Notes under the pieces: model-generated | Seen by the model: the letters and a program-made list of their open reading frames with translations, nothing else | The model's database searches: none | Told to the model about the DNA's origin: nothing | Part shown: positions 1-10,757 of the stretch, in pieces | How positions within the stretch are numbered: position 1 is the first letter of the stretch | Layout of the letters: every line of letters starts with the position of its first letter | NCBI GenBank assembly: GCA_013350335.1 | Contig: CM023542.1 | Coordinates: 1,798,001-1,862,000, forward strand | From: Chimonanthus salicifolius | Lineage: Eukaryota; Streptophyta; Magnoliopsida; Laurales; Calycanthaceae | Length of the DNA: 64,000 bases | Reading direction: 5' to 3' | Made by a program: the position numbers and the translations under genes

Positions 1-57
1 TTAGTTGCTTTAGCTCTTGTCAGAGAGAGAGCCTCAGTTGATGAGGAGAAGTAGACC

Positions 58-106
58 AGCAGCAGCAACAGCAGAAGAAGAAGAAGAAGAAGAAGAAGAA
101 GAAGAG
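58..106 (+). repeat. CAG/GAA microsatellite in the 5' leader of the kinase gene
   Basis: A short CAG/CAA run passes into about eleven GAA triplets (74-106), ending just before the ATG at 109. It lies in the presumed 5' untranslated region. The window begins too close to the gene to show its promoter. Confidence 0.9.
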
Positions 107-108
107 CG

Positions 109-3100
109 ATGGATAACAAGTGCGGTTGCTGGGCGGCCATAAAGCGAGGAGTTAAAGGAACTTGCACTTCATCTTCATCCAAGGACTCTCCCAATACCAT
201 CCCTCGTACTAGTCTAGTCTACGACGCAGGTCTTCTTTTCTCTGTTTTTACCACTTTGGGTTCTGACCCAATAGTTTGCCCTTTTTTTTTGGCGTGGGAT
301 TGAATTTTTGCTCTATTAAACATTCGATAGGGTGGATTTCGGTTTCGTCTTGTTGTTTTCCTGGTCGATTTCTTTAGGTGTTCTGTTTGAATCCATGCAA
401 TCAAAAGTACTCTTGAAAATGATAATTTTTTTACAACAAAGATGATTCAAATCATTTCTGTTTTTCGCTGAATGAAAGTTATTAAACCTTTCTGGAAATC
501 ATTTCTTGGAAAATAACTATGATTAAGAACGTAAATGGGTTTAACCTTGTCTGGTTAAAAAGTGCTTATTTTCGAGGATTGTACCTTCTTTTCCATCCAA
601 TTTGGAGACTTGCTCTGTTTTAGGCGACATGGCCAAACTCTCTGCAAAATAGCCACAGAGCGAATCTTGCTTTTGTTTTCTTTTGAGTTTTATCGACCCA
701 CTTGTTCTTTGAGCGAATACTGAATGCTAGAGCTCTGTTTGGATGCAAGGAAACGAAGCTAGTTTCCTGGAAAGTGATTTTTTAAACAAAAAATGGTTAA
801 GAGTGGTTTTGCATTTTTGGGTTAAAATTTGCTGATTTTACTGCAGGTTACTTTCCATTACATGGATCCAAACGGAGCCAAGATGCATGGAAAGGATTTT
901 TTTTTTTTTTGAAATAATTATTTTTAACTGAAAGCCTGTCAAGGTAACCGAAAGTAGAAATCTTTTTAACAAATTTTGTTTTGTTCTTTCTGATATGCGT
1001 TCCTTGCTTGCTTGCTTTTCTCATTGAATTCTATCAAGTAAAAATGCAACATGGTAGATTTCGGATGGTTTTTTTGGTAGGCTTCAGACCACTGGCTTTG
1101 TTGGCCGCATCATATTGACCTGCAATAAAGTAGATTTGAGTTGGCTTTCTTTTGTTTGTTGGTAGACGATCGGTTCTGATAAAATTGGTTTTTCTTATAA
1201 AATGACTACTCTCACATGTAAAATAAAAATGGGTTTAACCATTTTTTGGTTTTAAAATAGGTTGCTTTTGGGGTACTTTTTCCCGGCCGCACATCCAAAC
1301 AAGTCTTCTCCCAGTGAATAATTCTGCTTTGTTTTTTTTTTTTCTGATATTGGTTCTTTCCTTTGTCACTTGCTTTTTATCTTTATTTTTTTAAAAAAAA
1401 ATCTTAATGTAGAATTTAATGAAGAACATTTGCTTTTGGTTTTTCTGTCATCAGTTACAGATCTACTTACTTTCTTGGTGAAACTCCTACTTCGTTTTTA
1501 ACCAGAAATGGTTAGCCCTTTTTATTTATAGTTAAAAAGCAAGTTGAGTTAAAAGAAAAATTCCTTTCCATGCATCACATTCCAGGCAAAGGCAACAACG
1601 TTCTTGTTTGAGTTCCTTGCCCACTTGCTTTTTTGGTCCAAGTTCTTCCTTTAAAATGCAAAGCAGTGAAATTGGGTATTGTTTTTTTTTTTTTTTTTTT
1701 CTGTTGTCTTTCAGACCCACTTGTTTTCCTGGCTGAATTCTTCTCTAAAAATGAGATGGAATGGATCTGGGAAATTTTTTTTTTTTCAGGTTACTGACCC
1801 ACTTGCTTGCTTCTTTGAATTCTTTTGGTAGGAACATTTAAGTTGGTTTTTCCGATATGGGTTCCCTGTTACTTGCTTCCTGGCTGAGTTCAGTGTAGAT
1901 TGCAATGGAATGAACTTGGAATTGATTTTTCCTTTGTTGCTTTGAGACAATTTGCTCCTTGGTCAAATTCTTTCAATAGGAACTATTTAAGTTTTTTTTT
2001 TTTTTTCGCAATATGGTTTTGGCTGGATTTCTTTGCTTTTTTTTTTTTTCTTTCACCCTATGGTTGACTCTTATCCTTAAAATGAGTAAATTTGTCAAAT
2101 TAATTAGGTACCTGGCAATGGGTTTTTCTCCTTTCTGCTTTGATTATATTCTGATAGTGAACAGTCATTCATGTTATGAAATTGTTGTATTGCTTTAGAT
2201 GCTTTCCTATTTGGCATTTCCAAATGCTTCTTTATCTCTCTGGTTCGATTTACTTAAACAATATTAATCTCCTCATGTTGTGTCTATTTTATTAATTTTA
2301 TTTGAATTTCTCTTAAGATTTTTAAAACAAGCTTCTAGCAGTCAGAGAGTTTTGGGATTTGATACTTGGGTTTGGCTGACTGCAGTTACTGAGACCAGGT
2401 ACTTGAATGCTAGCAACCGAGAGCTTGCTGCTCCTCAAGAAGCTCAGGTCTCTACAGATGCAGGTCGTTGATCTGCCTGAGCCTCAGAAGAAGGATGTTC
2501 CTCAGCTACTGCAGTTCAATTTCCAGGAGCTGAAATCTGCTACTGGAAACTTCAGACCTGACAGCATTCTTGGGGAAGGTGGGTTTGGGTTTGTTTTCAA
2601 AGGTTGGATTGAAGAGAATGGTACTGCCCCTGCGAAACCAGGAACAGGCGTTGCTGTGGCAGTCAAAAGCCTGAAGCCAGATGGTCTGCAAGGCCACAGA
2701 GAATGGGTGGTCAGTAGTTTCTGTTTTCGTATCCTCCATGCTTGGAGACTAGAAAAGTCAAAACTATGCAGTTGATACAATTGTCTTCCTAACTGCAGGC
2801 AGAAGTTGACTTCCTGGGGCAGCTGCACCATCCGAATCTTGTTAAGCTTATTGGATACTGCATTGAAGATGATAGGCGGCTTCTTGTGTATGAATTCATG
2901 CAACGAGGAAGCCTTGAAAACCATCTGTTCAGAAGTGAGTATATTTCTTGTATTTTTTTCCTATTCATCATGCAAATGCAGATCAGATATTAATTCTAGG
3001 CAGCAGCATCAAAAGGAATTTTACATATGGAGAGCTACTGACATATCAAGAATTTTATGGAAATGTACTTTGCCAGATAACAGTTAGTCAAGTGATTGTC

Positions 3101-6100
3101 AAAATCACTACCATTGCCATCATCATCAAGCTATTTATTCCATCTATTTGGTATTGGCTTTTTGAGTCCAATTTTTCCTTTCTAAGTTCATGAAGTAAAA
3201 ATTGAACTTAGAAAACCAATCCCTTATAGATGCAGAAGTGGCTTTGCCGTTGATGAAGAGAGAGAGAGAGAGTCAACTAATTTAGTTTCCTACATAAAAA
3301 AATAACTCACTTATTGGCTATCAATTTATTTTGTTTAGGTGATAGAAGTGTCCTGTTAGATAATACATAACATATGCTGATTAATCTTTATCCTTCTAAT
3401 TAAATGTCTTTTTGGCATGTCTGTTCTCTTCATTTTTTATTCTATCATGCATCATTGATAATTTGTAAACTTGATGGCAGTCTCATTCTTAAGTGGTTTG
3501 TCAGATTCAACTTGCTGTAAATGATCAGAATCATTTAGATGTTTCACATTGAAAATAGGTTGTAGGGTCTCGTATTATTATTATTATTATTTTGAACAGT
3601 AACAAAACAAACTATTTCATTAAAAGAAAACAAAGGCTACATCAAGTGTGGTATAACAGACTTCCACCAAAATGAGAAAGATAACAAATAGAAGCCTGGA
3701 ATCATTAAAGAAAACCAACACACCTCTAATCATCCCAAGAAAATCCAAAAAATCAGTAAACAAAAGGTACACCGTTAGCCCTCTCCACCCCAAGTTTTGC
3801 TAGGAAGTCCGCCATGCCATTCACTGACTGATGAATATGCTCAAAGGAAACATCTAGAGTGGAACACATCTCCTGGATCCTCCTCACTGTGGGTATAAGT
3901 TTTCTAGGTGGCCTTTTTCTTCCAAATGCCCATGTGATTGCATTTGTATAGTCTCCCTCTATGATTAATTTCTCTTGACCAAAACTTGTCCAAACCTCTA
4001 AAGGCCTTTTTAATTCCTAATAGCTCAGCCTCATTTGAATCTCTCATCCCCATCAAAATCGAGAAGAAAAATGAAGTACCCTCTTGACTATGCAACTCCC
4101 CACCTATAACTACCTGGTCCCAGTTTACCCTAGCTGCTACATCCATGTTAAATTTAAAAACCCTGAGAGGAGGAGGTGGCCAATCTACATTTCTACTCTT
4201 GACCTTGGGCCTCTTACCGAAACAACCTTTCCATGATCTATAAACATCTGAAATAGTGAAGTTTTTGAACTCTGTATTAACTTACAACCATGCAAGCAAC
4301 CTCCATTTTGAATTCTCACCCCTCCTGAATGTCACTTGGTATGTTGTCAAAGATCCAAGTTTTTTTGTCTTCCAAAGTGATCAAAAAATTCCATCCGGGA
4401 TGGTATACCAAGCTAATTTCCTCCTAGACTAGACCCTTGATACCTAATATGCCAACTCTCCAAAACCTCTACACAAGAGTTACTAAAAACCCATGTGATA
4501 CCAATCAACTCCACAAATCTAGTCAACAGATTTGATGCTACCCAACAATTAACAAACAAATGTCAATATCTTCCTCCCCATTCCCACACAAAACACAAGA
4601 AAGGTCATTATCCCTTCCCAATAAACCCTTGTGTCTCAGTCCTTCCCTAGATAAGATTTTACCCTTAAGGGAGCACCAAACGAAGGTCTATCTAAAACCT
4701 CTACACAAGAGTTACTAAAAACCCATGTGATACCAATCAACTCCACAAATCTAGTCAACAGATTTGATGCTACCCGACAATTAACAAACAAATGTCAATA
4801 TCTTCCTCCCCATTCCCACACAAAACACAAGAAAGGTCATTATCCCTTCCCAATAAACCCTTGTGTCTCAGTCCTTCCCTAGATAAGATTTTACCCTTAA
4901 GGGAGCACCAAACGAAGGTCTATCTAAAACCTCTACACAAGAGTTACTAAAAACCCATGTGATACCAATCAACTCCACAAATCTAGTCAACAGATTTGAT
5001 GCTACCCGACAATTAACAAACAAATGTCAATATCTTCCTCCCCATTCCCACACAAAACACAAGAAAGGTCATTATCCCTTCCCAATAAACCCTTGTGTCT
5101 CAGTCCTTCCCTAGATAAGATTTTACCCTTAAGGGAGCACCAAACGAAGGTCTATACTCTCAGTGGTGCTGCCTCTAACCTTGCATAGGCTCCGTGTTGA
5201 GAAACCCAGTTCTAGCTTTGAGGGCTAAAGTAACACCTGATTTGATTGTGAATAGTCTAGAAGGGCCCCATGTCCAAATTCGTTCATAATCTATGTCTAC
5301 AAAAATGGGAAAGTCACCTAACATTTCTTCAAAACTCCTTTTCTCCAATACCCTATGATTCCTTCTAAATGTTATTTCCCATCTTATTATCCCCTCTTCT
5401 AACCGATAGCAGTCCTGGAACTTTTGTCTTCCTATCACTAGTGATTCTGAAAAGCCTTGTATAAACCATTTTTAAGTGTCTATCCCCAATCCATCAATTT
5501 TCCCAGAAGAGCAGTTATATCCCCTTTCCCAACTAGCAATGTTAGCCTTTCACTAAACAATCTGGCCATCAAACTATGGCCATGACCTAGCCTCCACCAT
5601 GTTTTGACCATTGCGGAGCTCTTCTTTTCTATTTTATCTCCCAACCTCCAACCTCCTATATCATCTAGTCCGGTATCTTGGAACCAACACCTTCGTCCAC
5701 AAGGATTTCCTTTCCCTTTCGAATGTCCAACTCCATTTGCACAACAGCGTGTGATTCTTAACTCGTAAAGGTACTACTCTCAATCCCTGTTTGGTTTAGA
5801 TTTCGTCGCATCTGACCATTTGACCAAATGATTTTTTTTTTGTCCTCCTAGTCCCCACCACAAAAAATCTCTTTGAAGCTTCTCTATCGAGGTTAGCAAG
5901 CACTTACTTCAGTAAAGCAAGATGACCGTCAAGGGATAAATGGTTTTTCCTCCAGCTTGCCAGTCTCTTTTCTACCTTCTCAACCATCGGATGCTTGAAT
6001 CTCTTTGATCTTGGATTGGCCCCAATTCGTGACTGCAATTGTAGAGTCTCTTATTTCTTATATTACTTTGTACATCCACATAACCCTATCATCCATCCAA

Positions 6101-9100
6101 AAAACTGTATATTTATATATGAATTCATTTTAGCATTATAAAGTAGCTGATTTTTTCTTCTTATAGATAAAAACTGATTTCATTGAGCATAACTTATGTT
6201 TATTTGAAAACTAAGCGTGTGCTTTTTATTTCCTGCAGAAATGCTGTTCTTTGATTTTGAGAAGCTAAAATGTTAACTCCTAATTTCTAATGAGAAAGGG
6301 AAAAACTTTCAGGTTGTTTCTTGAGAATCTGAATCCTTCATTTGGGGACAGTACTTTGATCAAAATCAACCACGTGTTGACATTAAAGGTGTGGGTTCTC
6401 AAGCTTGTTTAAAGGAGGGAAGTCAACATCAAATTGGTAATTGGTCTAGATAAAGTTTTGAACCCTTAACACAAGTCCAACTTTAAGATGCAAACCTAAT
6501 GCTAAGGTGCTCTTGAGTAGGGGCCAACCTAGAATTTTTAGTGTTTACTTCTTTCTTTTTTTCGGGGGAAGGGGGGAGGTAAATTTTAGGGATATCAATT
6601 AGTAAGCCAAGGTATGAGAAGGCCTAATTTCTAGATAAACTTGACTCAAAAGCTCATTCCACTAATTCGAAAACTGTTCCACATTGGCCCCTTTGTCCCA
6701 AGTCTTAAAGTTGGCACATTGAAAAATAATAATTGAAAATTTATCGTTAATGAAAATATAATATTTATTTTATAAATTTATTGCAAATGTATCTAATTAT
6801 TATCAATATACTATATTATTGATTAATGTTATAAAATTTAAAAATCATCATTACTATGTTTATTCGTATATTATACATTTATATCATTGATACAATAGAA
6901 TAGAATAATTAAAAAGCACGATGTAGAAGATGGATGATTGATTCATTACAATGACTGACTACTCCAACAACATAGGATAAATCGGGTTGAGTATTGGTGA
7001 GATAAATTAGTTTACCCACTAGTTTATGATAAAATATGGGATCACCTTAGTACTAACATAAAGAGGAGTGTTTACTGGCTTGCATCCAGAATATCCTGCA
7101 TCTTGTAAGAGGTCTAAAGCATATTTTCTCTGAGAAAGAAAAATCTCTTTAGGAGAACGAGAAACTTCAATCCCAAGAAAATAGCGAAGTGGCCCCAAAT
7201 CTTTGATATCAAAGGAGTGTCGTAAATAGTCTTTCAATTCATCAATAGATGGATCATTATTCTTAGTAAGCACAATAGCATTAACATAAACAACTAGAAA
7301 CATCACAATAGAGCCGACACGATAGACAAACACAGACTGATCTTCTGACAGTGAGAGAAACCATAATGATCCTACGATAGAAACCTCCTTGGAGGTTGTG
7401 ACATATCGCCAGGGACATTCTCCTATTAAAGGAAACTCATCACCCGATTGACTTTCCATATTTCTTGTATCTCCTTATCTGTCAGTTTCCCAAATCACAA
7501 GGATTGTAAATCGATTATTGATTTATTTTTTCCTCTTTAAGAGACTTGTATTTTTCTATAAATACTGTTTTCAATGAGAGAGGCTGCAAGCCATTTTGCT
7601 CAATTCTACATCTCCTTTTGCAAGGATAAGATCTTATCTTTCAGGCTTGTTAAAAGGTCAGCCAATGGTGTGGAAGGCTTCTTATCCAAAGTAGGGATGG
7701 ACTGTAGAGAGGGCTTCTTGGGTTTTTTGTAATTTGTACATTGTGGTTTTGTGTGGATACATACAAGTTTTTGAGATACTGTTTCTCTTTTTATGTTAAA
7801 GATCAGTATGGTTCTCTTGTACTTTATCTTCTTTTCATTCAATATATTGTGATTTTTTTTAAAAGATCACAATGTGCTTCTTAAGTGTCGACTTAGATAG
7901 ATGGGATAAATAGCTCCATGATGTGATAATGGTGATGACGTGCTTCTATTTTGATATTCTCTATTTGAAAGAAGGCTGAATGTGAGACTGTTTCTAGAAG
8001 TTTGGGAAATTTACTATTGGTGTCTAAGGCCTGTATGGACCTCATGGTGTTGCCTTGGTATTCTATGGGTTTTTCCTAGAACAATGTTGGCAGAGGTCAA
8101 CTTGGATTTCTTAGACATTTCTATGTCATGTCTCTTGTTGCTTGTGATGTTTTTTTTTTTTTTTTAATTCTTTCCTTGTCATTCCTTTGACTTGAAATCC
8201 CTAGTTTTTAAGCAAAGTTTCCTTTTGAGGCATGGGAGTATCAGGATTTAGGGGTAGTTTTACCCTTATTCACTTTAGCTGCAAGGTCGTTTAATAATGA
8301 CAAAGATGACGAACCAACCTATTATCCATACTTCATGTTTTTTGGCATGTAAAATTCTATTCTTTTTACAGTATTGTTGAATATTGTGCTGATTTTCTTC
8401 TCTGTTGTAGGGGCTCTACCTCTTCCATGGGCCAGCAGGTTAAAGATTGCAGTTGGTGCTGCTAAAGGACTGGCCTTTCTCCATGGTGGTGCTGAACCTG
8501 TTATTTACAGGGACTTCAAGACATCCAATATTCTGCTAGATTCAGTATGTACAAACATTTCTTGCTTCTGCTATCAAGGTTTACACCCTTTTGTATTTAA
8601 AATCTGTAATTGTATTTTCTAGGAATTTAATGCAAAACTTTCGGATTTTGGGCTTGCTAAAGCTGGGCCCCAGGGGGACAAAACACATGTTTCTACGAGG
8701 GTGGTGGGGACATATGGTTATGCTGCACCAGAGTATGTGATGACAGGTATGAGGTCCATTCATGCTAACTTGAGTGACTGATACCACATAGTAACTATGT
8801 CAACAATGAGTTGTATATCCTCCCTAAACAGTGAAAATAACCAGTAAGATCGCCATGATTTCAGTTTCTGTTACCCATAAGAGAAGATAAACCATATAAA
8901 AGGCAGTGGTAATGACATTGCTCTTGAAAACTTAGGGAAGTCAAATGGCAATCCTTGCTGGTGATAGTTGTGAAAATATTTATTGGGATTTTGCTTTGTA
9001 CAGGAATTTGAAGAAACAGATATACATGTGTACTTCTGCATGTGTTGGACCAGATGTAGTGAGAAATGTATACAATGCTATGATGCCCAGACACAGTATG

Positions 9101-10757
9101 AGTACACCAGGGACATGGATTATAGGAATTATACACATAAAAATAAAGTGTCCATGCAACAAGGATACAATGACTTAATATTAAAGTCTGTCATGTCCTT
9201 TTGCCTTGTTCTTGTTGATATGTTTAAAAGGACAAACTGTTAATTTGACTACTTTCCCCTATCCTGTTTTCTTGATCCTTACCTATTTTAGTCATTTGAA
9301 TATGGCAAGAGCTTTTGAGCACACTTGGGAAGTACACATTGTGAAATCCACACAAATACACCCACACAATGGATCAGGTGTAGCCAGTTACAAGATTGCA
9401 TCTTGACCTTTTTAGCATCCTCCCCTCATTTGTTGAATTGGTTGACCCAAGTTTATGCCCATGTCCCTCTTGCATATATTGTTATTTGGAGACCCTAGAA
9501 AATTTGACTTGAATGAGCCCCTTAAAACTTTTGACCACAAAGATCAAGGGCTAGGATTGGGTGTTTGGGCTGAAGTTTCAATCCCAATGGCTCGATAGTG
9601 TGTGGGCTCCACTACAAGGGAAGAAAAATGGACAAAAGGTCCAAGTGCAACCTTGCAACTAATCACCCTTGATCCTCTCTCTCCATTCTCCCCCAAGACC
9701 AAGGCCTCATGAGATTTTATTAATTCTCGATTTTGTGGTGAATTGTATCTGTAACCAATTTGAACCTATTTCGAGTTGATCTTTAGGACATTGAAAATCC
9801 ATTCAAAACTCGCCCTATTTTAACCGTTGATTTTTGAGGCCTTGAAAATCATGACCTTTCAAATCTAATGGATTTGATTTTTTATGAGAAGTGTCATCCT
9901 AAAAATACTTTTCAAACCCACCCATCATCCATTGGACCGCATTCCCATGGGCCCCACAAGGCCCAAGGGTGACTATCGCCTTGGGCAACATCACCTAGGG
10001 GAAAATCATTCGTTTGAGGAGTAAATAAAATGAAGTTGTTATAAGATATATGCTGTAGCAAATGCACATTTTCCTGACGTTAGTAAAATCTAATTTTCTT
10101 TTCCTGGTCTTCATTAGATGGTTATGAGACCAGCTTTTGGTAAATAACTGATTCAGTGACCCCTATCTCCTACATATAGGTCTAGTTGGATCAATGGAAC
10201 ATAAGTGAATGCCATGAGTTCTGTGACATGCTTAGTTTTATTTGATGTGGGAGATATCTAATTTTAGAAACACCATGCATGATTTTGGTTTCCTCAATGC
10301 AGGGCACTTGACATCTAAGAGTGATGTCTACAGTTTTGGGGTGGTATTACTTGAGATTTTAACTGGCCGAAGATCCATGGACAAGAACAGGCCTAGTGGG
10401 GAACAAAATCTAGTTGCATGGGCCCGTCCATACTTGGGAGACAAGCGAAAGCTTTTCCAGATTGTTGACCCTCGATTGCAGCTCCACTATTCCATTAAAG
10501 GAGTGCAGAAGGTTGCTCAGTTAGCATATTACTGCCTCAGCCGAGATCCTAAATCTCGTCCGTCAATGGACGAAGTTGTGAAGGGTCTCACACCATTGCA
10601 AGATCTCAATGACCTTGCTATCTCATCATTTCACTCTCGTTCAACTCAGCAAGGCCGGCGCAAGAAGAAATCTGATGGCAACTGGCAGCTGTCCCATGCA
10701 CAATCCAAAAGCATCAGGGATTCTCCAGTAAGTTCAGGTCGACATCACTGTATATAA
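109..10757 (+). CDS. PBL34: Receptor-like cytoplasmic kinase, RLCK-VII, PBL34/35/36 type (frameshifted in exon 2)
   Basis: Ser/Thr kinase that relays signals from cell-surface immune receptors. In Arabidopsis the PBL34/35/36 group acts below the LORE receptor; that role is family knowledge. Exons: 109-229, 2386-2709, 2799-2934, 8411-8544, 8623-8746, 10303-10757; all junctions are GT-AG. About 430 codons if one surplus base is ignored, normal for the family. The N-terminal part has a cysteine pair (CGC) suited to membrane anchoring and the family motif [13 protein letters not shown]. The kinase domain has the loop GEGGFGFV (about residue 103), VAVK lysine, catalytic YRDFKTSN (an RD kinase), DFG and APE. 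A basic tail follows (GRRKKK). Exon 2 carries one base too many near 2457-2463, so the N-terminal and kinase parts are out of frame; this is either a real break or a sequence error. Introns 1, 3 and 5 are long and the third is full of retroelement debris. Confidence 0.9.
230..2385 (+). other. PBL34: Intron 1 of the kinase gene
   Basis: A 2.16-kb intron with a T-rich plus strand and many T homopolymers of 8-20. The phrase TTTCTGATATG and the words 'ccacttgcttg' recur, suggesting locally duplicated low-complexity sequence. I see no gene or recognisable element here. Confidence 0.6.
3572..5960 (-). mobile_element. 5'-truncated LINE fragment (C-terminal part), in kinase intron 3
   Basis: Minus-strand remnant of a plant L1-type LINE. 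At 3904-4146 lies an RNase H-like piece with the phrase [15 protein letters not shown], typical of the C-terminal RNase H of these elements. At 5175-5438 lies a piece with [15 protein letters not shown], from the region around the reverse-transcriptase zinc-binding domain. The element's 3' end is at the low coordinate, where an AAT-type tail shows on the minus strand (ATT triplets at 3577-3592 on plus). Frames are broken throughout and the element is dead. It contains the 232-bp triplication described separately. The 5' limit is approximate. Confidence 0.75.
4462..5157. repeat. Three-copy 232-bp tandem repeat inside the LINE remnant
   Basis: Three units, 4462-4693, 4694-4925 and 4926-5157, follow head to tail with the same period. 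Units two and three look identical over the parts I compared. Unit one differs at CTACCCAACAA versus CTACCCGACAA. The high identity inside an otherwise decayed LINE shows that the expansion is much younger than the LINE insertion. Confidence 0.93.
7019..7459 (-). mobile_element. Ty1/copia reverse transcriptase fragment, inactive
   Basis: A minus-strand open stretch encodes the C-terminal half of a copia reverse transcriptase. It has [16 protein letters not shown], then [17 protein letters not shown] and CKPVNTPL, all standard copia signatures. The catalytic YVDD box reads YVNA, so both catalytic aspartates are lost. No integrase or gag is adjacent. The following 7460-7620 is T-rich with a TATAAATA-like word and could be LTR material, but it has no defined ends. 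Confidence 0.88.
7620..8410 (+). other. PBL34: Remainder of kinase intron 3
   Basis: AT-rich intron sequence up to the acceptor at 8409-8410. I see only short chance reading frames and no recognisable gene. Confidence 0.5.
8747..10302 (+). other. PBL34: Intron 5 of the kinase gene, with a decayed dispersed repeat
   Basis: A 1.56-kb intron. The part around 9420-10010 resembles 42240-42640 elsewhere in the window: 'gtgaattgtatctgtaaccaatttga' there reads 'gtgaattgtacccgtatccaatttga'. Both are followed by similar 'ccttgaaaa' and 'cacccatc' phrases. This marks a dispersed, unclassified repeat. No coding potential is seen. Confidence 0.5.

Noticed and set aside
2407..2775. Separate 122-codon gene starting at 2407
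   Set aside because: It is the out-of-frame reading of exon 2 running past the donor at 2710 into intron 2; the start is an accident of the frameshift, not a family start.
4462..5157. CRISPR-like array
   Set aside because: Units of 232 bp are directly adjacent with no spacers, within a plant LINE remnant.
8861..9243. Several overlapping short frames in kinase intron 5
   Set aside because: They overlap on both strands without any family match or splice logic.
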